Positions 34,417-43,750 of a stretch of 64,000 nucleotides of DNA are shown piece by piece. The stretch covers positions 1 through 64,000 of the forward strand of contig NZ_CAHJXQ010000002.1 in NCBI RefSeq assembly GCF_903645325.1, written 5' to 3'. Position 1 is the stretch's first letter, and each line of letters begins with the position of its first letter. The notes under the pieces were generated by a model. That model made no database searches. It saw nothing but the letters and a program-made list of their open reading frames with translations, and was not told the origin of the DNA. The stretch is from Microbacterium tenebrionis (GTDB taxonomy: Bacteria > Actinomycetota > Actinomycetes > Actinomycetales > Microbacteriaceae). The translations under genes and the position numbers were made by a program.

Positions 34417-35640
34417 TCACTCCGCGGCGCAGATCCGGTATCGTCCGCTGTCGGCGAGAACCTCGGTCGTGCATTCGGCACCGGTCAGCCGCGGGATGCC
34501 GTCCATCGCGGGGGCGTCGAACAGCCCGACGTGCGCCCCCGACAGGACGATCGCCGAGACCGCGGCGCCCCACGGCTGCGCGGACAGCCACGCCGCGTCG
34601 TTCTCGTCGACCCACGCGGCGAGCGGCTCGACGGCAGCGCGCTGGGCGGCGAGCGTCTCCCAGCGCTCGGCGGTGGTCGACGTGACGGCGTGGAGCGCCG
34701 AACCCGTGCCGATTCCGACGACGAGGGCGGACGCCGCGACGACCGCGAGCACGCGCGTCGTCCGCCCCCGCAGCAGCACTCCGCAAGCCCGTGCAGTCGA
34801 GGCCGCGAGGATCGGGAAGAACGCGAACACGCCGGGAGCCGGATGCCGCACCCACAGTGGCAGGTGCGAGGCGGTGGCCCACCATCCGACGAACGCGAGT
34901 GCGCCGACAGCCGCGGGCCACAGGTACAGTCCGACGGTGTGTGCCGAGGGATCACTTCGAGTCGTCAACAGCGCCCCGGCGATCAGAATCACCGAGATCA
35001 CCGCGAGCACGACGGCCGCCCATTCCGGCAGCGACCATGAGCCGGCGAGGGTCGGCAACTTCTGCGCGACCGTCGTGGGTTCGACGTTCTGACCGCCGCT
35101 GCGCACGAACCACGCGAGACCAGCGCGAACACCTCGACCAGGAACGTCGGCAGAGCGACGAACAGCAGCGGCACCCACGATCGCTTCAGGGTCGCCACGA
35201 ACCGCTCTCGCACAGACGCACCCGGTGCACTGACCCACAGCGCGACGGCGAACGCCGGCATTGCGAGCAGGGCGATGAGCTTCGCCTGCACGGCGAGACC
35301 GACGAGGAGCCCGGCGAGCCACGCGCGCCGTGGCAGCACGATCAGCGCCCACACGAGCAGAGCGGCCGCGGGGATCTCGCCCAGCAGATCCGCCGGTCCT
35401 TGGATGGGGGAGTTCCCGGCGCCGGTGGTGAAGGCGAGCGGGACGGCAACGGCGGCGAGAGCCGCCCACCGTCCGCCGATGCGGCAGCCGAGCACCGCCA
35501 GCCCCACGAGCAGCAGCGCCCAGTACGCCAGCGGAATGAGGCGTGCACCGATCACCGGGTCGATGCCTGTTGAGAGCACGGCCGCGACCGGGAGCAGGAC
35601 CGCGGCGCCGGTGGAGATGCGCGGGTCGAACGGCGTCAGC
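34417..35640 (-). pseudogene. Frameshifted, 5'-truncated integral membrane protein (glycosyltransferase-39-like)
   Basis: Two overlapping reverse frames together encode a polytopic membrane protein. The upstream part reads PFDPRISTGAAVLLPVAAVL, GARLIPLAYWALLLVGLAVLG and GLLVGLAVQAKLIALLAMPAFA. After FLVEVFALVS near 35,117 the sense continues one frame over as AWFVRSGGQNVEPTTVAQ and then three more helices to the stop at 34417. One missing base in the TCGCG context explains the shift. The N-terminal catalytic loop expected in GT39/ArnT-type enzymes is absent, because the 5' end is lost at the junction with the HNH remnant near 35,640. Function is therefore not assignable beyond a membrane glycosyltransferase-like fold. 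Confidence 0.65.
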
Positions 35641-36207
35641 GTCGAGCCGGAGAGCGCCGACGCCGAGTCTGTGTTCGGTGCGCGGCAGCCGGGAGTGCGC
35701 CTCGTGCAGGTCGTGGATGCCGACGGCCGCGGTGCACCGGTCGCGCACAGTGAGGACCACGTGCTGTCGCTTCCGGGGTCGTCCATCGATCAGCACATCT
35801 GCGACACCGGGATCGTGCCGGTCACGGTCGATGCGTGCGGAAATCCACTCGACGTTGGGCGGGAGCAGCGTCTGTTCACGCCGAAGCAGCGCATCGCTCT
35901 CGCGATCCGGGACGGCGGATGCCGTTGGCGAGCATGCGACCGGCCAGCGTCATACTGCGAATCGCACCACATCGATGAATGGCACCGAGATCAGGGCAGG
36001 ACCGACATCGATCGCGGGATCCTGCTGTGCCGATACCATCACATGACTCTCCATCACGGCGGGTGGTGGATCACCCGCGACGGCACAGGCGACTTCGTCC
36101 TGCACCATCCGTCGGGTGAGACATTCCCGATGCGACCACGCGCGGCCTTGAGTTACGCCTGGGCCGGTATCGACCCGCCCCCGAAACGCTTCAGACCCGC
36201 TGCGTGA
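35640..36207 (+). pseudogene. 3' remnant of an HNH endonuclease (DUF222/13E12-type family)
   Basis: The last 180 or so codons of the family are present: VTVDACGNPLDVGREQRLFT, then the HNH core CRWRACDRPASYCESHHIDEW and GILLCRYHHMTLHHGGW. The DUF222 N-terminal part normally in front of it is missing; the open frame to the left of about 35,640 is the antisense of the membrane-protein remnant. Such genes are multicopy in Microbacteriaceae and act as recombination substrates. No start codon with a ribosome site is seen, so it is probably not expressed as a functional enzyme. Confidence 0.7.
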
Positions 36208-36431
36208 CGCCCGTGCGCCACGCGAGCGTCGGCGCGGTCGCCGGCCGACCGTGCGTGCTTCGCGCAGTTGACGCCGTCGACGCACACAGAACCCACTCGA
36301 CCCGCGCCGAAGGCAGATCGAGGCCGGTGCGCACGCCTTTGGGGTTTCGCCTCGCCACACGCCCTGCGTCATCCGTATGGTCGATTGCAAAGGTCACCTG
36401 CGGGGAACTCGGGCACAATGGGAGCGTGTAC

Positions 36432-36653
36432 ATGTCAGTCGAACCGATCACGATGCTCGTCAGCACCGTCTCGATCCTGCTTGCCCTTGCGGGTGGCTTC
36501 GGCTGGATGATTCATCGGATGGACTCGCGCATCGACTCCGTCGAGAGCAGGCTCGGAGCCCGCATCGACAGGGTCGCCGATGAGCTCGTCGAGGTGAAGA
36601 TCGCGGTCGCTCGCATCGAGGGCACGCCGCGACACCTGATCACAGGTCGCTGA
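36432..36653 (+). CDS. Small membrane-anchored coiled-coil protein
   Basis: 73 residues from ATG 36432, with GGGAG eight bases upstream. One transmembrane helix (about residues 8-27, MLVSTVSILLALAGGFGWMI) is followed by a heptad-like charged segment MDSRIDSVESRLGARIDRVADELVEVKIAVARIEG that should form a coiled coil in the cytoplasm. Proteins of this form are widespread, short and uncharacterised, often near phage or defence genes. No partner gene is obvious here. The 225 bases before it, after the HNH remnant, contain no other gene. Confidence 0.65.
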   Translation: MSVEPITMLVSTVSILLALAGGFGWMIHRMDSRIDSVESRLGARIDRVADELVEVKIAVARIEGTPRHLITGR

Positions 36654-36707
36654 TCGCCGACCCTTCGGGAGGCTGAAGGGTATGACGCGGATGCATGAGG
36701 CCGCCGA

Positions 36708-38018
36708 CTACGGGCGGCCCATGCCGTAATAGGTCCAGCCGGCGGCGCGCCAGGCGGCGGCATCCAGTCCGTTGCGTCCGTCGACGACGACGCGTCCGTC
36801 CGTCAAGGTGCTGACGTGCTCGGGTGCCATCTCGCGCCGGTACTCATCCCACTCGGTCACCATCACGACGGCATCCGCGTCGCGCAGCGTCTCGTCACGG
36901 TCGGCGACATACGTCAGCTGCGGGTGGAGTCGCCGGGCGTTGTCGATCGCCCGCGGATCCGTCACGACGATCTCGGCACCGAGCCCGTTCAACCGCACGG
37001 CCACGTCCAGCGCGGGCGAGTCGCGCACATCATCGCTGTGCGGCTTGAACGCTGCCCCGAGCACGGCGATCTTCTTGCCGAACACCGAACCGCCCAGCCC
37101 CTCGATCACCAGTTCCACCGCCCGGTCGCGGCGGCGCATGTTGATGGCATCCACCTCGCGCAGGAAGTTCACCGACTCGCCGCGCCCGAGCTCCTCGGCC
37201 CGAGCGGCGAACGCGCGGATGTCCTTCGGCAGGCATCCGCCGCCGAACCCGATACCGGCACCGAGGAACCGTCTGCCGATGCGCACATCGTGCCCGATCG
37301 CATCCGCGAGCAGCGTCACGTCGGCTCCCGTCACCTCGGCGATCTCGGCCATCGCGTTGATGAACGAGATCTTCGTCGCCAGGAACGCGTTCGCCGACAC
37401 CTTCACGAGCTCGGCCGTGGCGTAATCAGTGACGATGAACGGCGTGCCCTTCGCGACCGCCGGCGCGTACACTTCGCGCAGGATGTCGGCGGCGCGTTCG
37501 CCCTCGGCACCCTCGAGGACGCCGGCGACGAGACGGTCCGGATCGATCGTGTCCTGCACAGCCCACCCCTCGCGCAGGAACTCCGGGTTCCACACCAGCG
37601 TGGCGCCGGCATCCGACACCTTCGGGGCCAGCGTCGCGGCCGTCCCGACCGGAACCGTCGACTTGCCCGCGACGATGTCGCCCTCGCGCAGGTGCGGGGT
37701 CAGCGACGCGAACGCCTCGTTCACGTACGTGAGGTCGGCCGCGTGACCGCTCTGCTGCTGCGGCGTCCCCACACCGACGAAATGCACGGCCGAGCCGTCG
37801 GCGGCGTCGATGTCGGTGGTGAACTCCAGCCGCCCCGAGGCCATGCCCTCCGACAGGATCTCCTGCAGCCCCGGTTCGAAGAACGGCGCCTCGCCCCGCG
37901 AGAGCGCGTCGATCTTGCGCTGGTCGATGTCGATCCCGACGACGTGGTGCCCGATGGATGCCATGGCAGCCGCATGCACGGCTCCCAGGTACCCGCATCC
38001 GATCACTGAAAGCCGCAT
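36708..38018 (-). CDS. ugd: UDP-glucose 6-dehydrogenase (nucleotide-sugar dehydrogenase)
   Basis: 436 residues from ATG 38018, with GGAAGGAA just upstream. RLSVIGCGYLGAVHAAAMASIGHHVVGID is the NAD-binding GxGYxG fold; SVPVGTA-type block KSTVPVGTAATL and GAGIGFGGGCLPKDIRAF with the catalytic Cys complete the family. It oxidises UDP-glucose to UDP-glucuronate in the cytoplasm, a precursor for acidic EPS. The reading frame stays open through the start into the preceding DUF4012 remnant, but the internal ribosome site and the conserved N-terminus support the start given. It probably serves the EPS locus to its left. Confidence 0.9.
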   Translation of the reverse strand: MRLSVIGCGYLGAVHAAAMASIGHHVVGIDIDQRKIDALSRGEAPFFEPGLQEILSEGMASGRLEFTTDIDAADGSAVHFVGVGTPQQQSGHAADLTYVNEAFASLTPHLREGDIVAGKSTVPVGTAATLAPKVSDAGATLVWNPEFLREGWAVQDTIDPDRLVAGVLEGAEGERAADILREVYAPAVAKGTPFIVTDYATAELVKVSANAFLATKISFINAMAEIAEVTGADVTLLADAIGHDVRIGRRFLGAGIGFGGGCLPKDIRAFAARAEELGRGESVNFLREVDAINMRRRDRAVELVIEGLGGSVFGKKIAVLGAAFKPHSDDVRDSPALDVAVRLNGLGAEIVVTDPRAIDNARRLHPQLTYVADRDETLRDADAVVMVTEWDEYRREMAPEHVSTLTDGRVVVDGRNGLDAAAWRAAGWTYYGMGRP

Positions 38019-39933
38019 TGCTGTTCCTTCCCGTCGCGTACCGTGCTCCAGCTTCGACGTGCCGTCTACGTCTGGGAGAGCGGCGGTTGCCCGGGAGGGG
38101 AACGGCGGTTGAAGAAGCGATGCCATCTCACTCACACCCCTCTGCATCAGCTCCACGTCGACGGGGCGCACCATGGGGGTGTGCTGCACCTCGAGCGCAC
38201 CGTAGGTGCCCGCCTCACCGGCGAACGTGGCCGTGATCGTGTGCGTCTGGGCGGGCAGGTTCTGCACCGCGATCTTCACCGCGCCACGCCCCAGGTGCTC
38301 GACCACCGTGCCGCGGACGGGCTCGCCGTCGACGGTGGCACCGGTGAACGTCGAGCCCACGGGCCCGTAGAACACGACGTAGGTCGCGACCGTGCCGCGC
38401 GCGAAGTACAGCGGCGGGTCGACGTACCAGGGAAGCCCCGCGACCTGGTCGGCCGCCACCGTGTTCGTCAGCGTCGCCGTCGTCGTGAACGTCGGCGACT
38501 CGGGCGAGATGCACTGCGTGGATGCCGCTGCGACGTCGAGCTGCATGAAGTAGTCCATCTTCGCTGCCGTGTAGTCGTTCAGGAAGACCCCGACGAGCGT
38601 GCGTTCGTCATTGGTCTCGGGCAGCCGCCCCGAGAGCTTCGAGTCGCCGACCAGCGCGGCCTCGGCGTCGCTCGCCGGCGAGTACATGAGACGGTTCTCG
38701 TCGACCGCTCGTGTGAGCGCCTGCAGCAGCGCCTGCGGGGGAGCGGCGCCCGAGGTGAGGACGGTGAACACCTCCTTCGCGGTGGCGGCGAAGAAAGCAT
38801 CCTGATCCTCGGCATCGAACCGGGAGTAAACCTCGTGCAGCAGCACGTCGAGGGCGTTCTCGCTCGTCACGGTCACCGGCGATCCGGTGGCCGCCGGAAC
38901 CGTCACAGGTCCGGTCGCCTCGAGCAGATAGCTCAGCGCGACCGGGTCGAACGAGATCACGGCATCCACGTGCGTGCCGAACGACTCCTCCCAGTACGCG
39001 CAGGATGTCGACCGACTCGCTGAAGTCGGGGCTCATCGTCGCATCGGTGACCCAGCGGCCCACCTTGTCGCCGTACAGCCCCTCAAGGCCCGGGTCGAGC
39101 GGGATGATCGGCGATGGCCTCGCGCTGCGGAAGTCTGCGCTCGATGCACTCTGGGTGAGGCGAAGCTCGCCCGCATCCGCCGTCACGAGCGCGAAGGCAG
39201 CCGGAATGCCGCCCGTGCTCCGCGACTCCGCGTTGTTCTGGAACACCAGCAGATATGTGCGAGGCGCGTCGGCGCCGAGCGCTGCCGGAAGCACGCCGAT
39301 GATCTCGTCCGCGGCACCGAGCACGGGGCGTACCGCGCCCAGCGCTTCGGTCAATTGCATGAGCGCCCCATCGACCTGCGGCAGCAGATCGCGGCGGTCG
39401 AGCCCGGCGAGCTCCGTCGTCGCGTCATCGAGAGCCGTCGACGCATCGGCCAGCCTCGACTGCAACCGGGCGATCGCCGCGAGGTCCACCGCGCCGTCGA
39501 CCGGCCTCAGCGCGTTGAGGGTGAGCTCGGATGCCGGCGCGATCACGGCCGTCGCCAGATCGTCGGTGACCTCGGCGGCGACGCGGATCGCGCGCAGATC
39601 GTCGCCGATCATCGGCAACCACTCGAGGCGCCGCCACATGCCGTCATCGGTCTGCGCCCTGGCATCCGCCGTCAGCGCGGTGAGCTGTTCGATCGCGGCC
39701 GCCGACGTGGCGGTGTCGCCGGAGAGGATCTGGTCGCGCACCGTGGATGCGAGCGGCATCGCCTGTTCGAGCGACGACTTCGCATCCATCGCCTGTGCGT
39801 AGACGCGATTGCCGACCACCCCGGCGGTGACGACGACGGCGATCAGCCCCAGCAGGGTTCCCAGAAGAACCCAGATCGCGGTGCGGCGGATGTGCGAACG
39901 CGAATGGCGTCCACGAACGTGCAGTTCTGACAT
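38019..39933 (-). pseudogene. DUF4012 membrane-anchored protein, frameshifted
   Basis: The N-terminal half starts at ATG 39933 with one transmembrane helix (AIWVLLGTLLGLIAVVVTAGVVG) and runs through DAPRTYLLVFQNNAESRSTGGIPAAF, the DUF4012 landmark, to DFSESVDILR. There it shifts: the proper continuation YWEESFGTHVDAVISFDPVALSYLLEATGPV is in another frame because of an extra base near 38,997. The second half then stays open to the end of ugd without a stop. DUF4012 proteins are common in actinobacterial EPS loci, where they are thought to act outside the membrane in polymer assembly or attachment. Either a pseudogene or a sequence error. Confidence 0.7.
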
Positions 39934-40178
39934 CTGTCAACCCCTCCCCAGTGGTCGACGACCGTCACCTCCCCAGGCGAACGGTCGCAGGCGCGCGTCC
40001 CCACAACGCTGACGTTCCGCTGGGCGGAACTGCGAGTCTCAACCCCAGTCTCGGCTCACATGTGCCTGATCCTGAGACGTCACCAACTCTGCGGCGTCGG
40101 CGGTAGGCCCGTGGCCGGGTGACGCACCGGGAACAGTGCCATCGTGCGACCGGTCGCGCCGCCCGAGCGGATGCGTGC
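39934..40178 (-). promoter_or_regulatory. Leader of the DUF4012 gene with three CTGGGG motifs
   Basis: On the reverse strand CTGGGG occurs at 40049-40043 (ACTGGGG), 39977-39971 (CCTGGGG) and 39952-39946 (ACTGGGG), the last lying ahead of the ATG at 39933. This three-copy arrangement mirrors the one before the sugar-transferase gene. The rest of the gap to 40,178 shows no further gene. Confidence 0.5.
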
Positions 40179-40500
40179 TCACGCGGTGAGTTCGCCGATG
40201 AGCGTCTCGACACGAGCGCGGATGTCGTCGCGGATGCACCGGACGGTCGCGGCATCCTGCCCCGCCGGGTCGTCGAGCTGCCAGTCCTCGTAGCGCTTGC
40301 CGGGGAAGATCGGGCACGCGTCGCCGCATCCCATCGTGATGACCACGTCGGACTCCCGCACGGCCTCGACGGTCAGCAGCTTCGGGGTGCCCGACGCGAT
40401 GTCGATGCCCTCCTCGGCCATGACCTGGACGGCCGTGGGGTTGATCTGATCCTTCGGCTCGGAGCCCGCCGAGAGCACCTCGATGCGATCGCCGGCGAGC
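40179..40500 (-). pseudogene. arsC: 5'-truncated arsenate reductase (ArsC, low-MW phosphatase type)
   Basis: About 107 codons remain, from LAGDRIEVLSAGSEPKDQINPTAVQVMAEEGIDI through VVITMGCGDACPIFPGKRYEDWQLDDPAGQDA to the stop. These match the C-terminal two-thirds of thioredoxin-linked ArsC, including the MGCGDACP loop. The N-terminal VxxVCxxNxxRS phosphate-binding loop with the catalytic Cys is missing; sequence upstream of about 40,500 no longer resembles the family and becomes the promoter region of the copper ATPase. It should be non-functional. GTG 40478 could start a 99-residue fragment. Confidence 0.8.
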
Positions 40501-40556
40501 GCCAGAATAGGGATGCTCCGGTGCGGGCGGGGAATGCCGACGGGCGGTGGCGCCTT

Positions 40557-40573
40557 ATACCCCCCTGGGGTAT
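40557..40573 (+). promoter_or_regulatory. CsoR-type copper-responsive operator with overlapping -10
   Basis: ATACCCCCCTGGGGTAT is a G/C-tract near-palindrome of the form bound by CsoR-family copper repressors. TATCCT at its right end can serve as the -10 box, 25 bases before ATG 40598. No csoR gene is adjacent, so the regulator must act in trans. Confidence 0.65.
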
Positions 40574-40597
40574 CCTGAACGGGAATCGAGGAGTCCT

Positions 40598-42706
40598 ATG
40601 AATCAGCACGAGCACACGATGCACGAGCACGGCGAGCACGATCACGCGGCCGTGGCGCACGCCGAGCACGACCACTCCCATACCGGTCACGACGAGCATG
40701 GGCACGCCGGGCACGGAGGGCATGGTCACGCCGGCCACGGGGGCCACGGCGATCACGTCGGACAGTTCCGGCTGCTCTTCTGGATCATGCTCGTCGTCGC
40801 GATCCCGGTGATCGCCTTCTCGGGCATGTTCGCGATGGTGCTCGGCTACACGCTGCCGAATGCCGCATGGGTGCGCTGGATCTCGCCCGTGCTCGGCACC
40901 GTCATGTACATCTGGGGCGGCGCGCCGTTCCTCGTCGGCGCCGTGCGGGAACTGCGAGCACGCACGCCCGGCATGATGCTGCTGATCGGTCTCGCGATCA
41001 CGGTCGCGTTCCTCGCGTCCTGGGGTGCGAGCCTGGGGATGCTGCACCACGAGCTCGAGTTCTGGTGGGAGCTCGCGCTGCTCATCGTCATCATGCTGCT
41101 CGGCCATTGGATCGAGATGCGCTCCCTCGCGCAGACCACCTCGGCGCTGGACTCGCTGGCAGCACTCCTGCCCGATGAGGCCGAGCGTGTCGAGGGCGAC
41201 ACCATCGTCACCGTCGCGCCTGCCGACCTGCGGGTCGGCGACGTCGTCGTGATCAGGCCGGGCGGGCGCGTCCCGGCGGACGGCACCGTCGTGCAGGGCT
41301 CGGCGAGCATGGACGAGTCGATGATCACGGGCGAGTCCCGCCCCGTCCGTCGCGCCGAGGGCGACCAGGTCGTCGCCGGCACGGTCGCCACGGACTCCGG
41401 ACTTCGGGTCGAGGTCGCGGCGATCGGCGAGGACACGGCGCTCGCCGGCATCCAGAAGCTCGTCGCCGAGGCGCAGAACTCCAGTTCTCGCGCGCAGCGC
41501 ATCGCCGACCGCGCTGCCGCGCTGCTGTTCTGGTTCGCCCTGATCGCCGCCGTCGTCACCGCCGTCGCGTGGAGTGTGCTCGGGATGCCGGACGAGGCCG
41601 TCGTGCGCACCATCACCGTTCTCGTCATCGCGTGCCCGCACGCCCTGGGCCTCGCGATCCCGCTCGTCGTCTCGATCGCGACCGAGCGCGCGGCGCGCGG
41701 CGGCGTGCTCGTGAAGGATCGGCTCGCGCTCGAGAGCATGCGCACGGTCGACACGGTGCTGTTCGACAAGACCGGAACGCTGACCAAGGGCGCGCCGGCG
41801 GTCACCGCCGTCCACCCGGCTGGCGACCTCGACGAGGACCGGCTGCTCGCGCTCGCCGCCGCGGCGGAGGCCGATTCGGAGCATCCGCTCGCCCGCGCGA
41901 TCGTCGGCGCCGCCGAGCACCTCGCCGTGCCCGCGGCATCCGGGTTCTCGTCGTCGCCCGCGGTCGGCGTCCGCGCCGACGTCGACGGGCATGTCGTGCA
42001 GGTCGGCGGGCCGTACCTTCTCGAGCAGGAGGGCGCCTCGGAGCTTCCGGTCGCCGACGGCTGGCGCGCGGACGGAGCGATCATCCTGCACGTGCTCGTC
42101 GACGGGCAGGTGGCGGGTGCGCTGAAGCTCGCCGACGAGGTGCGCCCCGAATCGCGCGCGGCCGTCGAGGCGCTGCATGCGCGAGGCGTGCAGGTCGTCA
42201 TGATCACGGGCGATGCGGAGGCCGTCGCATCCGCTGTGGCCTCCGATCTCGGGATCGACCGGTTCTTCGCCGGCGTCCGCCCGGAGGACAAGTCCGCCAC
42301 GGTCAAGCAGCTGCAGGACGAGGGGCGCCGCGTCGCCATGGTCGGCGACGGTGTCAACGATGCGCCCGCGCTCGCGCAGGCCGACGTCGGCATCGCGATC
42401 GGTGCGGGAACCGACGTCGCGATCGCGTCCGCCGGGGTGGTCCTCGCGAGCGACGATCCGCGCGCCGTGCTGTCGATCATGGAGCTGTCGCGGGCGAGCT
42501 ACCGCAAGATGACGCAGAACCTGTGGTGGGCGGCCGGTTACAACCTGCTGTCCGTGCCGCTGGCCGCAGGCGTGCTCGCACCGATCGGCTTCGTGCTGCC
42601 GATGTCGGTCGGGGCCGTGCTCATGTCGCTGTCGACGATCGTCGTCGCGTTGAACGCGCAGTGGCTGCGGCGGCTCGACATCCGCCCTGACAGACTCGCT
42701 GAATGA
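40598..42706 (+). CDS. copB: Copper-translocating P-type ATPase (CopB-like, CPH motif)
   Basis: 702 residues from ATG 40598, with GAGGAG upstream. The first 55 residues are His-rich (HEHTMHEHGEHDHA and repeats of GHAGHGGH) and replace the usual Cys-based metal-binding domains. Six to eight transmembrane helices include the ion motif CPH (346-348). The phosphorylation site DKTGTLTKG is at Asp390, and GDGVNDAPALAQADVGIAIG closes the hinge. CPH and a His-rich tail place it in the P1B-3 group, which exports Cu(II) or Cu(I)/Ag. The CsoR-like operator upstream agrees with copper induction. It may originally have been linked with the adjacent arsC remnant in a metal-resistance island. Confidence 0.9.
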   Translation: MNQHEHTMHEHGEHDHAAVAHAEHDHSHTGHDEHGHAGHGGHGHAGHGGHGDHVGQFRLLFWIMLVVAIPVIAFSGMFAMVLGYTLPNAAWVRWISPVLGTVMYIWGGAPFLVGAVRELRARTPGMMLLIGLAITVAFLASWGASLGMLHHELEFWWELALLIVIMLLGHWIEMRSLAQTTSALDSLAALLPDEAERVEGDTIVTVAPADLRVGDVVVIRPGGRVPADGTVVQGSASMDESMITGESRPVRRAEGDQVVAGTVATDSGLRVEVAAIGEDTALAGIQKLVAEAQNSSSRAQRIADRAAALLFWFALIAAVVTAVAWSVLGMPDEAVVRTITVLVIACPHALGLAIPLVVSIATERAARGGVLVKDRLALESMRTVDTVLFDKTGTLTKGAPAVTAVHPAGDLDEDRLLALAAAAEADSEHPLARAIVGAAEHLAVPAASGFSSSPAVGVRADVDGHVVQVGGPYLLEQEGASELPVADGWRADGAIILHVLVDGQVAGALKLADEVRPESRAAVEALHARGVQVVMITGDAEAVASAVASDLGIDRFFAGVRPEDKSATVKQLQDEGRRVAMVGDGVNDAPALAQADVGIAIGAGTDVAIASAGVVLASDDPRAVLSIMELSRASYRKMTQNLWWAAGYNLLSVPLAAGVLAPIGFVLPMSVGAVLMSLSTIVVALNAQWLRRLDIRPDRLAE

Positions 42707-42764
42707 GGTCGCAGTGGCGCAGCGCACGGGCGGCGGGGGGGGTCCGGTGGCGAGCCGCACCCGG

Positions 42765-43706
42765 TCAGATCCCGGAGCCACCCCAGGTCATCGACTCGGT
42801 GTAGCGGAGCATGACGCCCTCGCGCAGCGCCCAGGGCGACACCTCGATCTCATCGATGTCGAGCATCTTCATCGCCGTGTGCAGCACGACGGCGGCCGCG
42901 ACGATCTGGAACGTGCGGTCGGGCGTGATGCCCGGAAGCTCCTGACGGGCCGATGCCGGAATCCGCGCGAGCCGCGGAATCCACGACTTCAGCGAGGCCC
43001 GCGACATCACCGTCCGGTCGAAGCCGAGCCCCGAGACTTCGCGCCCTGCGAGGTTCGCGAGCGACCGGATCGCCTTCGACGACCCCACCATGTGATCCGG
43101 CGACGGCAACGCGTTCAGCCGCGCCGCCACCGGCGCCAGTACCTCTCGGGCGTGCGCGCGCAGCAGCTCCACGGCATCCTCGCCGGGCGGGTCGTCCGGC
43201 AGGAACTGCACCGTCATGCGTCCGGCGCCCAGCGGCACGGAGGCTGCGACCTCGGGCAACTCATCACCGCCTGCGGCGAACTCGAACGAACCGCCGCCGA
43301 TGTCGAGCAGCAGGATGCGCCCGGCATCCCACCCGAACCAGCGCCGCACCGCGAGGAACGTCAATTCCGCCTCCTGCTCGCCGGTCAGCACCTGCAGCGG
43401 CTGACCCAGCGCCCGCTCGATGCGAGCGATGACCTCTTCGCCGTTGAGCGCCTCGCGCACCGCGCTGGTCGCGGTCGCCAGCAGCGTCTCGACGCGCTCG
43501 GCCTCGGCGATCCCGCGGGCCCTGGTGACGGCATCCTCGAGGGCGCGGACGCCCTCCTCGCTGATCGCGCCCGCAGGCGTCAGGAAGCGCATGAGCCGCA
43601 CCACCGATCGGTCGCTCGTCGTCGCGAGAGGTCTGCCGCCGGGGCGAGCATCCGCCGCGAGCAGGTGGACGGTGTTCGACCCGATGTCGAGGATTCCCAA
43701 GCGCAC
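42765..43706 (-). CDS. Ppx/GppA phosphatase family protein (exopolyphosphatase)
   Basis: 313 residues. [15 protein letters not shown] is the phosphate-1 motif and [13 protein letters not shown] the phosphate-2 motif of the ASKHA fold; the conserved Glu lies in [11 protein letters not shown]...TSAVREA. Actinobacterial Ppx1/Ppx2 homologues of this length hydrolyse short polyphosphate and ATP/GTP or pppGpp; which substrate applies here is not visible. GTG 43706 follows TAGTCT by six bases, so the message should be leaderless. It is transcribed divergently from coaA and ends 58 bases from the copper-ATPase stop. Confidence 0.85.
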   Translation of the reverse strand: MRLGILDIGSNTVHLLAADARPGGRPLATTSDRSVVRLMRFLTPAGAISEEGVRALEDAVTRARGIAEAERVETLLATATSAVREALNGEEVIARIERALGQPLQVLTGEQEAELTFLAVRRWFGWDAGRILLLDIGGGSFEFAAGGDELPEVAASVPLGAGRMTVQFLPDDPPGEDAVELLRAHAREVLAPVAARLNALPSPDHMVGSSKAIRSLANLAGREVSGLGFDRTVMSRASLKSWIPRLARIPASARQELPGITPDRTFQIVAAAVVLHTAMKMLDIDEIEVSPWALREGVMLRYTESMTWGGSGI

Positions 43707-43750
43707 GGCAAGAGACTACTGTCCGCGGCGCTGTCGATACGATGGTTGCC
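43707..43750. promoter_or_regulatory. Divergent leaderless promoters for ppx-like gene and coaA
   Basis: Reverse strand: TAGTCT (43713-43718), six bases, GTG 43706. Forward strand: TACGAT (43738-43743), seven bases, GTG 43751. Both -10 boxes sit where transcription would begin at the start codon, and the two promoters overlap within 45 bases. Confidence 0.6.

Noticed and set aside
35275..35640. N-terminal extension of the HNH remnant
   Set aside because: It is antisense to membrane-protein sequence and lacks the DUF222 domain.
36708..38969. DUF4012-Ugd fusion protein as the real gene product
   Set aside because: The Ugd part has its own ribosome site and a canonical N-terminus, and the DUF4012 half is only reached through a frameshift.
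40373..42781. 802-codon open frame antisense to the copper ATPase
   Set aside because: Same antisense artefact of high GC; the forward protein has all P-type ATPase motifs.
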